This document shows, piece by piece, positions 11,346 through 24,590 of a stretch of 64,000 bases of DNA; the stretch's first letter is position 1, and each line of letters starts with the position of its first letter. Where the stretch lies: assembly GCA_027627225.1 (NCBI GenBank), contig JAPFQT010000158.1, positions 1-64,000 on the forward strand, written 5' to 3'. Origin of the DNA: Congeria kusceri (lineage: Eukaryota; Mollusca; Bivalvia; Myida; Dreissenidae). The notes under the pieces are model-generated. The model had not been told where the DNA came from. It worked only from the letters and a program-made list of their open reading frames with translations, and made no database searches. A program made the translations under genes and the position numbers.

Positions 11346-13752
11346 TAATGGATTCGACTTTACGAGAAACAGAACAACAATAGTAGTAGTAGGAGCAGTA
11401 GGAGCAGTAGTAGCAGTAGTTGTAGTCATAGTAGAAGTAGTAGTTGTAGTAGTAGTAGTAGTAGTTGTTGTTGTTGTTGTAATAGTAGAAGTAGTAGTAA
11501 TTGTTGTTGTTTTGCAATTGGTATTTTTGTTTCTAAGCTACTCCTCAGACAACTACTGACACTACCACCACCACCACTTCTACATTATCAGACCATTACA
11601 AACACTTCCAACACCGTAACTACTACTACTTCTCCGACCATTTCTAAGACTACCGCCAAAACCACCTATATATGCGACTACTATTAACAATAATATCGTG
11701 ACCACCTTTACTCCTCCAACAAACGCCTCTGCTACTTCACACCGGCTAAACTTACACTACTGTCGAGACGCTGTCCGAAGCCATATTCGGCAATGTGTGA
11801 CTTAAGCCTTACTTAAATTGTCAGTATAAATATATCCTGTAATTCATATATCAAAATTAAAGTGAATGGAAACTGAATGGTTAGTTCTTGTAATGTGCGT
11901 AGTGATTTTTAACCATACACATATTAACTTTTACACTTTTTTCGCGATAGCGTTTTAAAAGAATATATACTGCTGATAATAACATGCATGGGGACACGTA
12001 AGACAAAACATGTTGTTCGATATGAGATAAAACGACCATAGAAGCAATTGAAGTCTAAACAATAATTATTTTTCTATAAAGTTAACTAAAATAAACAGAT
12101 AAATTATACGAACACAAAACTATATGGGCATGTCGTAATTTTAATATTAATACACGTATTCCAATATGTACAATACAAATCGCATTAGTTGCTTATGTTA
12201 TTTTCCTCTTTATGGTGGATAAGATTCCTTACCGGATTTGACAACGTATTATGATTGGCAACAGATCTGATCCTACAACTGGTATAACGCGTGAAGAAAG
12301 ATACGCATTATGAATTTATATTTTGCACCAATCTATACAAATTCACATCTAGGATGAACAATATGCAATTATTAGTAGCATTATAAGTTGTAGTAGTAGT
12401 AGTAGTAGTTTTTCGACAGAAATAAAGCCGGCTTTAGTTGCAAACACCATGTAGTGATGTACATGTAGGTATTTAATATAGTGTATAGAATGGAAAACAA
12501 ATGAGGTGTTCCGAATTGTTATATCCGTATCTATTATCACTATAATGTTGTTATAACGACAAGCAAATATTCATTCACAAAAATAATAAATTAGATTTTA
12601 ATATCGACATGAATACAAAATATTCAAGCTGAATTGTTTTGTTATACTGGACAGTGATATAACCTTTGATACAGGTTGCATTTCATACTCAAGCCCCCAG
12701 ACTACTACGAGTACGACAACGACTACTATTACTACTACTACTTCTACTGTGTTACACTATCACCAATACTGCTACTACCCCTCTCACACCACTAAAAGTA
12801 GAAAAGGGGGTATGAATATCATGGTAAAAGGAGTAGTAGTAGTATTAGTAGTAGTACACTGCAAATCCGCTATATCGCAAACCGAGACTCCAGAGGAAGA
12901 AGCACACAGAAAAAAAACGCATAAACATTAAGAAACTATAATTTGTTGGAAGTGAATCGTTTACACGTTTGTTTCATTCAATTGAATGTTGTTCCTCCCA
13001 TAATTATTGATAACGGACAGTTATTGATATTTAGAGACTGTTAAATGTTTAAAGTGTCTATGGTTTGACTTGTCGTGGTGTTAATGGTTATAAAAAATGC
13101 TAGTCATTGTTAATGTGTTAGAAGTTAAAAAAAGTCTAGTTAAACAATATATTTATTAGAGTCATAGATTTATTGTCTCAATGCATATTATCATATTATT
13201 ATGGCATATATTTTTCTTAAGAAATTTTCTTAGGCTGTTTACTGTGGAAGGCCGAATGAGCTTGGCCTAAAGTTCCGGGGGCTAATGATACGCCGATACC
13301 AGGGCGTAAGGTTAAACTTACCTTCTATTCTTGCATTTGTTGATTGCTATTGATACAACTTGCTTTGTTTAGCCCGTTTTGTAATTTATAATAGCATTGT
13401 TTTCTGTATATCTATTGCAAATTTCCCTGTATCCAAGCTCCTGTTTATTAATATTATTAGGCAATTATTGAAATTTTATACACTTTTATTGTTTCTTTTT
13501 AAAAGCAGTTTTGTAATGTCACGAGTCACCGCCAATTTCCGCACCTTAATATCTTGTTGATAGTCGTAATACATTGGTTGTACTGTACTAAAGAGACATA
13601 ATAGGTTCTTAGCATTAAATATGTTTTTTTTATTTATTTTAGTTACAGTTTGCCTTACATGGCTCATTTTATCTTTAAACTTTTTTTGGTTAAAATTTTA
13701 AATTTCACTGCAAGCCATTTTGCTTTTTATGAAATATGTCTTACTATCTTCT

Positions 13753-13870
13753 GACTAGCAGACACTATCTCCTAATTAAGACTTAGCATCTCTTTATTAG
13801 GACTTAGCATCTCCTAATTAGAACTTAGTATCTTCTCATTTAGGACTAATTTTCTCCTAATTATAAGATT
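13753..13870. repeat. Short degenerate tandem repeat, about 29 bp
   Basis: About four units of the form GACTTAGCATCTCCTAATTA, diverged from each other. Nothing suggests a function. Confidence 0.6.
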
Positions 13871-13993
13871 ATGGAATACGAAAATAATATAGACTACATT
13901 AAAAATGGGTGAGTTATTTACTTAATTGCATTAATGTTTGAGATCGGGCAAATACAGGCTAGTGTGTACATGTATATCTACTGAATGGCCTGA

Positions 13994-14058
13994 CAAGTTA
14001 TATCGCGATCCGGATATATCGCGATCGCGATCCGTGGACCCCGCGAATCGCGATATAA
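13994..14058. repeat. TCGCGA-rich palindrome
   Basis: TTATATCGCGAT at 13996 is mirrored by ATCGCGATATAA at about 14046, and CGCGATCGCGATC lies between them. The CpG-rich palindrome stands out against AT-rich surroundings and could fold into a hairpin or cruciform. Confidence 0.6.
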
Positions 14059-15159
14059 TGGTGTTACAGTGTAGTTGTTGCAGTAGTAGTGGTAGCAGTG
14101 GTAGTAGTAATAGTTGTAGTAGTAGTGGTATGGAAACTGGTAGAAGTAGGATTAGTAGTATGGGTAGGAGTAGTAGTAATGGTTGTGGTATTGTTAGTAG
14201 CAGTCGGAAAAGAAGCAGTAGTGTGGTGGTGGAGTAAATAGTAATTGGAGGAATTGCAGAAGTGGTTATGCCTGTGTTAGTAGTAGTGGTGGTGGTGAAA
14301 GTGTTAATATTAGTCGGAGGAGTAGAAGTAGTGGTTGTGTTAGTGTTAATAGTGTTATTAGTAGTCGGAAGAGTAGTAGTGGTGGTAGTGATAGTGTTTT
14401 AAGTAGTTCTACCGTAGTTGTAGTAGTGATAGTTGTTGCGGTAAAATAGTATTAGTGAAAGTTATTATTGTCTTGGTAAAGGAGTAGCAGTAGAAGTAGT
14501 AGTTGAATTAGACATAGTACGGTAACATATTCGTACAAGCATGTGACAAACTGATTGTAATTGTTTAGTCTCTGATTTTAAATAACAATTCCAGGCATTT
14601 AGATACACGACTGGTATGGTTTACATATTTGACACTGCATATGAGTGTCATGGTAAAAGGAGAAGTAGTGGCGTTGGAAGTAGTAATAATAGTAGTAGTA
14701 GTAGTTGTCGGTATTGTAGTAGTAACAGTAGTAGTAGTAGTGGTAAGAGTAGTAGCAGTGGTAGGAAAAATGGTAGTGGTAAGCGGTAGTGTGTTTTAAT
14801 TGTAGTCGAAGGAGTAGAAGTGGTGGTGGTAGTGTAAGTTTAGCCAGTGTGTAGTAGCAGAGGCGTTTGTTGGAGGGGTAAAGGTGGTCACGATATTATT
14901 GTTGAAGGTAGTCGCATAAGCAGGTAGTTTTGACGATAGTCTTAGAAATGGTCGGAGAACTAGTATTAGTTAGGGTGTTGGAAGTGTTAGCTTAGAAACA
15001 AAAATAACAAGTGCAAAACAACAACAATTACTACTACTTCTACTATAACTACAACAATAACAACTACTACTACTACTACTACTACTTCTACTACGACTGC
15101 AACTACTGTTACTACTGCTTCTACTACTACTATTGCTGTTGTGTTTCTGGTAAATTCGA

Positions 15160-15198
15160 ATCAAGTAGTAGTAGTAGAAGTAGTAGTAGTAGTAGTAA

Positions 15199-15283
<85 letters not shown>

Positions 15284-15301
15284 TCATTAAGAAATAGTAG
15301 C

Positions 15302-15368
<67 letters not shown>

Positions 15369-15505
15369 GTAGTAGTAGAAGTAGTAGTAGTAGCAGTAGT
15401 GGTAGTAGTAGTAGTAGTAGTTGTAGTAGTAGTAGTAGTAGTAGTGGTAGTAGTAGAAGTAGTAGCAGTAATAGTAGTAGCAGTAGTAGTAGTTGTAGTT
15501 GAATA
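15160..15505. repeat. (AGT)n microsatellite
   Basis: About 340 bases of AGT triplets with rare AAT, AGC and GGT variants and one TTCATTAAGAAA interruption near 15283. Open frames on both strands (poly-Ser, poly-Leu, poly-Tyr) are by-products. Confidence 0.93.
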
Positions 15506-15814
15506 AGAAATAGTAGCAGTAACGGATGTAGAAGTAGAAGTTGTTTCGTTAAATTATTGCTAGTAGAAGTCATTGTTGTCGTGGTAAAGTAGAAGCAGTA
15601 ATGGTAGCAGTTGTAGTAGAAGGAGTAATTGTTAATGTCGCTTTGCTTTTTCTTTAATCTTAAAGAATCAGACATTCAGATAAATAACTGATATTGGCTA
15701 TATGTTTTATAAACTACATCGACAGCATGGACAAAGTCAGTTTTAGTTGTAGTAGCAGTAAAAGCATTTTAAATAGAACGTGCGTTGTTGTTGTTGTATT
15801 GTAAAATGTAGTAG

Positions 15815-15985
<171 letters not shown>

Positions 15986-16424
15986 TAGATGTAATTGTTA
16001 TAATTAGTCGGATAAGTAGAAGTGGCGGTGGCGGTAGTATTTGTAATGGTCGAAGAAGTTAGTTGTTAGGGTGTAAGGAGTGTTACTAATTGTCTCAGAA
16101 GTAGAAGTGGGGGTGGTGGCAGTGTTAGTAGTTGTCGTAGAAGTAGTAGAAGTGGTGCTGTAAGAGTTATTAGTAGTCAGAGGAGAAGTATTGGTGGTGA
16201 TAATGTAATACAGGCGTGCTAATTTCATTTTCACAGGAGATGCCTTCTTTCAATTGAACCATCCATGAAATGCACCATGTTAAAAAGAGTTCCGTATAAA
16301 ATTGCGATTAGATGGGTTGATTTAAATTTACTATTGCGAACACTGAATAATAGAACTTATACTAGGTATACTATTTACTTTAATGATTGCAAGCTCAGAA
16401 ACAAATAAACAATAAAAAATATTC

Positions 16425-16688
16425 AAAAACAACAACAACACGACAACAACAACAACAACTGCTACTACTACTACTACTACTACTCCAGCAAGAACAACCA
16501 ACTACTGCTACTACTACTACTACTACTTCAACTTTTACTACTACTACTACTACTACTTCTACTACTTTTACTACTACTACTGCTTCTACAACAACAACTA
16601 CTACAATTACTACCGCTACTACTACAACAACTACCACTACTAATACTACTGCTGCTGCTGCTACTACTATTATTACTACTACTACTTC

Positions 16689-16742
<54 letters not shown>

Positions 16743-16745
16743 ATG
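16425..16745. repeat. ACA/ACT/ATT triplet array
   Basis: Mixed ACA and ACT triplets change to a clean ATT run at 16690-16740. The long Thr/Val frames on both strands are by-products of the repeat. Confidence 0.85.
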
Positions 16746-16754
16746 TATTATAAA

Positions 16755-17050
16755 TAGAATCAGCATCACTTGTAGCTGTAGAAGCAGTAGTGGTAATATA
16801 ATGTGTAGTAGCAGTATTAGTAGTAGTAGCAGCAGCATTGTTGATTTTAAATATAGTACATTTGAAATTACGTCTAGTGTTATTGCACGATATGTCATGT
16901 CATAAATTTGACACATTCAATGTTATAATAGTAATTATTATTATTATTATGATTATCATCATCATCAATTACAGAATCAGCAGCATCGCTAGCTGTAGTA
17001 GCAGTAGTGGTAATATAATATGTAGAAGTTGTTTTTGCTGTTGTTATTGA
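16755..17050. repeat. Direct duplication, period about 217 bp
   Basis: AGAATCAGCATCACTTGTAG at 16756 recurs in diverged form at 16973, each followed by CAGTAGTGGTAATATAAT. The two copies end in different triplet tracts. Confidence 0.7.
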
Positions 17051-17067
17051 TGATGTTGTTGTCATAG

Positions 17068-17074
17068 TAGTAGT

Positions 17075-17105
<31 letters not shown>

Positions 17106-17340
17106 GTAGTAGTAGAAGTATTAAAAGCACTAGTAGCAGCAGCAGCAGTAGTAGAAATTGTAGTAGGAGGAGGAGAAGGAGGACGAGCAGTAGCAGCAGT
17201 AGTAGTAGTTGTAGTAGTAGTAGTAGATGTCTTGGTCGTAGTAGCAATAAATACACAATTATAATAATAAGTAGTAATTGCGTCAGAAGCACAACATGCG
17301 TTAGTGGTAGCTGTTGTAAAAACAACAGTGTGTGGTAAAA
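17068..17340. repeat. AGT/AAG/AGC triplet array
   Basis: Mixed AGT, AAG and AGC triplets, ending near 17225 with a short tail to the poly-A run at 17337-17351. Not coding. Confidence 0.8.
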
Positions 17341-17743
17341 AAAAAAAAAAAATATGTTTGAAAATACGCCTATCGGACTATCTTTAAAACTTCATAAAAA
17401 CTCGAAATATTTAAAGAATTTGCTGCCCATTATACCAAATTAATCCACATAAAATTTGCGTTATTTAATTAGTCTCATAACATACATTATTTTGTAAATT
17501 TATTGCAAGAAAAGCAGAAGTCGCCGTCACACGTCAAATGCTGCAATGTCCCGCGTAACAGTTAATTTCATTTAAAACGAAATGTCTGTATTTCGGCGCT
17601 AAACGATACAAGTCTTTTTTTCAATATTAGACCGAGACCTCATTTCCGTTTTCAACTTTGAAAAAAAAGGTGTATAGTAAAATTTATATAAGGTAAAATT
17701 TGCAAAAAAGAAAGTCCGTTGAATTGTCTCGGCCAACATAGGG

Positions 17744-17893
17744 GACATTAGGGTGTTCACAAATGCTTTGATAATAAAGATGTAGACTAAAGGTACGGAA
17801 TTTTGGTCAAATTGGGTGACATTAGGGTGTTCACAAATGCATTGATAATAAAGTGAAGATATAGTCTAAAGGTACGGAATTTTGATCAAATTG
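17744..17893. repeat. Tandem duplication, period 74 bp
   Basis: GACATTAGGGTGTTCACAAA occurs at 17744 and again at 17818. Both copies run into TCTAAAGGTACGGAATTTTG or a close variant. Confidence 0.85.
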
Positions 17894-18760
17894 TTGAATG
17901 TGTATTACTTTAAAAATATTGCAATTATTCATATAATATTTAGATACCTTTTACACCATGCGTGTATTTCCTTTAACGATGTCCGAAACGTCATTTTATT
18001 GTAAATTGCAAGAACACGGCGGAGATCAAGTTCGTGTCATTATTTGTTGATGTTATTTATTTTTAAACTTCAACATATAATTCACAACAAGACATGCCAG
18101 GGTTAACGATTGCAAAATATTGCCGCAGTCGTTGCATTATATACATTAATTATTACAGTTTTACTAAAAATCTAACAATATCCGCCCGATTTATCTGATA
18201 CGTGTTTAATTCCTCTGTTATCGAGTAAGGTGTAAATAATATACAAACATGTTTCAGAAATGCTTTAGAAGATATACATTCCACAAGTACAAATTATTGG
18301 AAAAACGTAATGCGCAGCAATAAAAATGAAACTAAATGTTTTTGGTGTTTTTTACGTTCTTTAGAATGTCCCCTGTTCTTGAAAAGTATGCTTTTTTTTT
18401 TATAATTATATCTATCTTTTTGGTAATAATTGCAAATATATTTTTTTTCCTATCACATTTTAATTTTTAAATCTTATAATGCAACAGTAAATAGTGTTTT
18501 TGTCACGTGTGTAAATTTCATTAAATTATGATTTGGATTTCTTCATGTATTGCGCCCTGATACAGAATAAATGTCCCCTACACAGAATATAAAAGTTATT
18601 TTGGGTAAACGTCATTCTAGCGTTTTTCCGCCAGGATCGTTTTTTTTTTAATAGTTGCATTTATAATACAAATGCGGTCAACTATGTATTGCTCAACAAC
18701 TATGGATATTATATTAACATATTTATAAAGATTATTTTAATGCTATTATAAAGAACTTTT

Positions 18761-18802
18761 TTTGGGGGGGTGGGATGGGGGGGGGGGGGTTGGCAAGGGG
18801 GT
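18761..18802 (+). repeat. G-run with G-quadruplex potential
   Basis: Runs of 7, 4, 10 or more, and 5 Gs within about 40 bases, so four tracts with short loops. It could form a G-quadruplex on the + strand. It is isolated in AT-rich DNA. Confidence 0.6.
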
Positions 18803-20235
18803 TTCGACAAAAATGGACAAATTATGTGTTATTCTGATCGCACATAATGGCATGCTAAAATTAAATAAAAATATAAACAGAAGTATAAATGTAAAAGGGG
18901 AAATACTTATTAAAATGAATCATCAATTTTGAGCGAGAATACAAAGTCTAATCTACAAAAGTGTCGGGAGAGCGGAGAACGCGCTAAGGCTGCTTAATAT
19001 GCAATATGAAAGGGACCGGAAGCGGAAGTGGCGTGCTCGGAACAAACTAACCACGGCAGTTGACTTGCCATATTATCATATCCTCTGACATGAATATCTG
19101 AAGAGTAAGTCGTATCCACTGACAACTATTCATGAATACACATATATGATTGCTGCTCAGTATAAGAGCTGATATTTATTGACGATACGTTTTCGACAGT
19201 AGTTAATTGAATTTAAGATTTTGTCTACTCAAGTTTAATAAATACTTAAAAATACGGTTTATTCCTAATTGATTTAAGCATCCGAAGTAATATATAAATC
19301 TATTCGTACATAAGACAATAAACATAAAACGTTTCTTATTAAAATGTTATTAGGCAGCTTGACGCAACGTCGTGTTACGCTACCAGGAACGAATAACGTG
19401 CGACCGGTCATATATAAAACGCACTTTGCTAAAATGTATTTTGATTACATGTGCAGTTTAACCCTATTAATGCATTATAAGAAATATATACTGGAGATGA
19501 GTATCACATGGCTATATGGGTCCCCTCCTAAGGTTTTCTGCGACCACATGATATCTGTACATTCTACAAATGGTTGTTTCGTAATATTTATTTATTTAGT
19601 TTATTGGCAGATAAGTAATGATATGTATATTTGTATACTGGTACATCAAGCTTAGTATGTCATGAAGTGATATACCACGGAAGTGTCCGTTGTCAACATG
19701 GCGCAATGTGTTAATGTTGAAAATCCTATATGCGTAATTCAGACGTTTGTGTTGGTTTTGTTATTTTCTCTCTGTTGTAGACGCATCTCAAAAAATAAAA
19801 TACATTTAATATATAGTTGTAACGACTTTCTTCCTGCAATGTGTAAGAGAGTCAATATGTGATCACCAAGACATTTCTAATAAACATATAAAATATGCGT
19901 TTTATAACAAAGATAACGTTGTTTTATAAAAATGTTTGTAATGTTTTATAAGAATAATAAGTGTATATTATGTAAATGTTTGTTCACGATATGCTATATA
20001 GTCTACTATAGGAAGAACGATCTTAATGAAGTAAAGTTATGTGGTTGTAGATTTTGTATTTTAATTGTGGGAGTCCCAAAGTGGCATAAACCTGTTATAT
20101 ACTTTGCTTGAACTATTTCAAAAGTATATAATTATGATTATTAAAAGTAGTAATATCATAAGTTGTAGTAGCATCAGCAGTTGTTGTTGTTTTTATTCAT
20201 GCTTTTCTGATAATTAAAGCACCAACAGTTGCAGA

Positions 20236-20577
<342 letters not shown>

Positions 20578-22244
20578 ATTGTAGCAGCGCAAGGGCGGAT
20601 GCAGTAATTATTGTAGAACCAATAGTAGAAATAGTATTTAGCAGCTCCCGCTGCAGTATTAGTAGTACATGTTTTATTCTTGATTTCTTAGTTTCCAAGA
20701 GACTGACAAATATCCCGTAAAATATCGTATTTTAATATTATTGTCAAGCAAGTAGCAAAGAAGGATAACACAAACTATGTCATCCAAATATAGCAACCTA
20801 ATGTGTAACATGTTAAAGCTCTGTAGGATCATATTTTTTACAAATCATATTTTTTGCGTACGTATCACATTGTTCACATATTTTATGGTAAAATTGTATC
20901 GCGACAATCGATGAAATCATTATTTGTAGGATAATTACATAGTAATCATCATCATCATCATCATCATCATCGTCATAATCATCATCATTATTATCACCAT
21001 TGCCATCATCATAATTACCATCATCATCATCATCATCATCGTTAAGGTCATCATCAGTATTGTCATCACTATTAGAAACCAATTCCTATTTAGGGGCTAC
21101 TAATGCATGCATTTTGTTGATGGTCCAAATCATATTCTGGAACCAATATGTTTTATAGATTCTTTTTTGTTATGATAAAAGGCATCTTTCCACCTTATAA
21201 CGCTTTATAACATAGAAGTTACACAGAACATATAGTATGAAATTATCTGCATCGACAGAAGTCTGCACTTTTCGATAGTTTTCTAGTTCAACAATTACTA
21301 CTACTGCTTATAATGCTACTGCTTATACTGTTGTTAATAATACTGTTAATACTGCCGGTGATGTTATGTTTTGTTGATCAAAATAATAAAAGTGTGATAT
21401 TAAGTTCATTTACATGCCACCAAATTCGTTTTGAAGTTACACAATTTTTAAAATTACGCACATTTTAAAACGTTTACAGCAACTCGGGATAACACTATAA
21501 TGCTTAGTAAATAGATCTTATATGGCACAAACAAAATACGATATACTGCAGAATATTAAAACATATTTCAATTTTATTTTATCCATAACTGCTCGACATG
21601 TATGAAAAAGTATTTAAGTTCAAATTTGCCTCTGAAAACATAATAGATTTGAATTTAAAATGTCGGCGTATTATCATGAGAAATACGTAAGACTCTGTGT
21701 GAACACAAACATCTTTTCATAATTATTTAAAAAAATTTGAAACTTTTGACCCTCTTTTATTATTCAAACTATTTAAAAAATTGTATATTCACGGTTTTCA
21801 TGCGTAATTATTTATTCTAATAAATGTGGTTAAAATAACGTGCGTATTGAACTTAGTATCCATTTTCCGTTTTCAGTACATTTTATAAATGTATCAAGAA
21901 TTATACCCATACGGGTATAACTTACTGTCGTCAGTTCACACTGGACCGCATGTATTGGTTGGCATTTATGTATACATTTAAAGGTTTTCAAAATAAATTA
22001 TGAATGTAGTAGACATTAAAAAATAATTATTATAAACTTCTATCAAATTACATTTAAATGAATTTTTAAAAAAAACGCCTCGACTGGCTGTAAACTATCA
22101 AGAACGTCTTAAACATGAATAATTAATATTGTAGCAAAAAAGTATAGCATAACATATGTAATCCCACTAATCTTATTAATGTTTATTATGCAACATCCCA
22201 ACCAGACATTTATCAGTCGCATATATACAAAACATCGTGTCCTA
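20578..22244. other. AT-rich intergenic DNA
   Basis: Holds the ATC array listed next. I see no other feature. Confidence 0.45.
20945..21065. repeat. (ATC)n microsatellite
   Basis: ATC triplets with interruptions by ATT, ACC and GTC. The 89-codon minus-strand frame rich in Asp reflects the repeat. Confidence 0.85.
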
Positions 22245-22251
22245 CAGATGC

Positions 22252-22289
<38 letters not shown>

Positions 22290-22295
22290 AAGTAA

Positions 22296-22364
<69 letters not shown>

Positions 22365-22370
22365 AAGTAA

Positions 22371-22426
<56 letters not shown>

Positions 22427-22433
22427 ATAGTAA

Positions 22434-22501
<68 letters not shown>

Positions 22502-22508
22502 ATAGTAA

Positions 22509-22574
<66 letters not shown>

Positions 22575-22575
22575 C

Positions 22576-22622
<47 letters not shown>

Positions 22623-22690
22623 AAGCAGAATAAGTAGTTGTAGTATTAGCAGTAGTAGTAGTATTAGCAGCAGTAATTGTAGTAGTACTT
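22245..22690. repeat. (AGT)n microsatellite, patterned
   Basis: About 445 bases of AGT triplets. Two kinds of interruption recur: AGAAGTAAAAGT at about 22285 and 22361, and AATAGTAATAGT at about 22425 and 22500. Paired variants of this kind indicate growth by duplication of segments of about 75 bases. Confidence 0.93.
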
Positions 22691-22859
22691 AGTATTAGCA
22701 GTAGTACCCGTTGAATTTAACATTCCTGCTCACTAAAATGTTGATCTATAGTTGTATTGTACAATACCTACTGTTAATGATGTATATATAAGACATATTT
22801 TTCTGTACATTATAGTGTTCTGAAATAAATAAATGACATAATTCATTCACAGATCCCAA

Positions 22860-22925
22860 TAGTGCCACTCGTGAAAATATCATTTATTATGAACACTCGT
22901 GAAATAAAATACAAGCTTACACCGA
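22860..22925. repeat. Dispersed repeat, copy 1
   Basis: The word GTGAAAATATCATTT, then TATGAACACTCGTGAAATAA, recurs at 47740-47812 with the same spacing and only a few changes. I recall similar sequence from other bivalves, but that was not checked. Confidence 0.65.
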
Positions 22926-23376
22926 AATCAACAAATATCCTCTATATATATAAAAAAAATAGTCAACGCGTGTCGCTTAGCTCATTGTATTTTCCCTGAC
23001 GAGCTTAGTAAAACGCGTCGGCTTTTTTAAATATAAATAATGTAAGCCCATGTAACGTGTTTGTACTTTTAGTATAATAATTGATAATTGGTCATTCTCT
23101 AGTATGATATGTCACACTTTAGTCCAGACCTAAACACGAGTAATAAAAGAAATAGAAGTCATGTCAACAGAAACACTGTATCAGCAACAGTCAGTCAAAC
23201 TATATCAATTAAATTGCGTATATAGGAAACCAAACAGCAGAAAACGATTCATTGACGTCGCAAATGTCGTCCCTTAAAAACCAAAATTTGTCACCAGCAT
23301 ATGTGCAAAGATGGCTGATAGTGGCGTACGGATTTCAAGGAAAGCTACATCTAGAATGATTTCTCTCTAATTACAG

Positions 23377-23494
23377 ACCACAGGTATTGATTTTCCTAGC
23401 ATCCAGGAATTCCTGAGTCGTGCATATGTTCTGGCTGCACTGGACGACTACGAATATACACAGGAGCAGGTGTTGGAAGCTTTACACAAATATG
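23377..23494 (+). CDS. Orphan exon, UBA-like (IAP-related)
   Basis: An open exon of 118 bases with an acceptor before it (TCTCTAATTACAG) and a donor after it (ATG|GTAAAT). It encodes about 39 residues ending VLAALDDYEYTQEQVLEALH plus KYG. The last 20 or so residues line up without gaps with ILETVQEFGYNEDQAKQAIQ in the UBA exon of the IAP gene at 37928-38057. Both exons also begin in phase 0 and end in phase 1. UBA domains bind ubiquitin. No BIR or RING exon was found nearby on this strand, so this may be a relic or part of a gene with distant exons. A different UBA-containing gene is also possible. Confidence 0.5.
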
Positions 23495-23744
23495 GTAAAT
23501 ACTGTTGCGTTATATTGTTCTGAGTTGGGGACAGCATGCATTTACACTTGTTGGCATATGTCTGTTCCTTTAAGGTAGGGAAAATATTATTAAAAAGTAT
23601 AGGGGCTTCAACAAGATAATATATATTTCGATATGTTGTCCATTTTGATAGTGACAGCGTGTTTCTTTTGACACAGTATATACCATTGTAATTTTTCTAT
23701 GCACACATTATTTTTCAAACGCTGAATCATATATTTTAAATAAA

Positions 23745-23866
23745 TTTATGAAAAAAAGAAAGTATCTTGAAGATAAGTATCCCCAAGAAGATCCATATCG
23801 AATGTACTATGGATCATGGATGTTCGTGTCTTACTTGCTGTATAGTGGAACTCCAGGTTAGAGTAA
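23745..23866 (+). CDS. Candidate exon, unknown product
   Basis: The + strand reads about 37 codons of protein-like sequence (YLEDKYPQEDPYRMYYGSWM and a short hydrophobic end) up to a possible donor CCAG|GTTAGAGT. The upstream acceptor is weak (an A-rich stretch, no clear pyrimidine tract), and its phase does not obviously match the exon at 23377. I do not recognise the sequence. It may be a real exon, a retroelement scrap, or chance. Confidence 0.25.
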
Positions 23867-24274
23867 AAACTACAATAACTATTTATTAAAATATGTTTGG
23901 CACTTTTAGTGAAACCATGTATCGATACTGAAATATAGATCAACCGGTACATAATAGTATTTCGTTTTTCTTTGAATATTACTTTGTCATACGTGTAGCA
24001 ACATGAGTGTTTCTCTGTGAGACATGTCAGAAATTGTGTTGAAGATTTGACAAGTAAGGAAAATCTTGCATATAGCATGTATATGCTAATATGCGTCACG
24101 TAATTATTACTGTCTTAATTTTAATCAGGATTAGTTGACATTAGAAAAATATGTATTTTGGTTGTATTTGAATTATAGTAAATTACAGTCACAGTTTAGG
24201 GATTCTATTAACAGCTTTATATGTCTTTTATTTGTATTGTCCAAAAAAATATTTCTAACAAAGTTTGACGAAGT

Positions 24275-24590
24275 AAACCATATTCCTGTTAATCGTACAG
24301 TTTTGTGTTCGCAAGGCACAAGAGTAAAATTCTTGAGAGGATAACACATTGCATTTATTTTAGGATTCGTGTGTTATTATTACACGAAATGAATATTTGT
24401 ATATTATATGTAATATTCTACAGTTGTAAAATGATTATTTGGAAGTTGTAATAACCACTTTAGAAGAATACCATGTTCCTTTTAATCTTAAAGTTTTGAG
24501 TTCGCAATGCGCAAGAGTAGCATTCCTGACAGGATAACACATTGTATTTATTATTGGATTTATGCGTTGTTATAAAATGAAATCGAAGTA
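24275..24590. repeat. Tandem duplication, period about 193 bp
   Basis: AGGATAACACATTG occurs near 24338 and 24531, each preceded by a related stretch with TTCGCAA and CAAGAGTA. Related fragments appear again near 25115-25320 and 25560-25610, so this is a diverged local repeat. Confidence 0.65.

Larger units (their letters stand above)
10478..11760 (+). repeat. Left arm of large inverted duplication
   Basis: This arm is the reverse complement, with mismatches and microsatellite length changes, of 14829-16208. Non-repetitive anchors confirm it. CATGCTGTCGATGTAG at 10932 pairs with CTACATCGACAGCATG at 15714. AAAGCAAAGCGACATTAAC near 11015 pairs with GTTAATGTCGCTTTGCTTT near 15632. CTAAACTTACACTAC at 11746 pairs with 14829. 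The arm includes two ACT arrays (about 10720-10840 and 11215-11340). Confidence 0.88.
11761..14828. other. Spacer between inverted arms
   Basis: About 3 kb of mostly AT-rich DNA holding small AGT/ACT patches (12385-12410, 12718-12860, 14060-14500, 14640-14790), the repeats at 13753-13870 and the palindrome at 13996-14058. The patch at 14445-14570 is itself a partial reverse-complement copy of 11030-11120, so the same repeat family occurs a third time. No gene was recognised. Confidence 0.6.
17341..20235. other. AT-rich intergenic DNA
   Basis: No gene was recognised. It contains the 74-bp tandem duplication and the G-run listed separately. The open frame at 19344-19655 (103 codons) has ordinary composition but no recognisable domain or splice context, and I do not support it as a gene. 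Confidence 0.45.
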
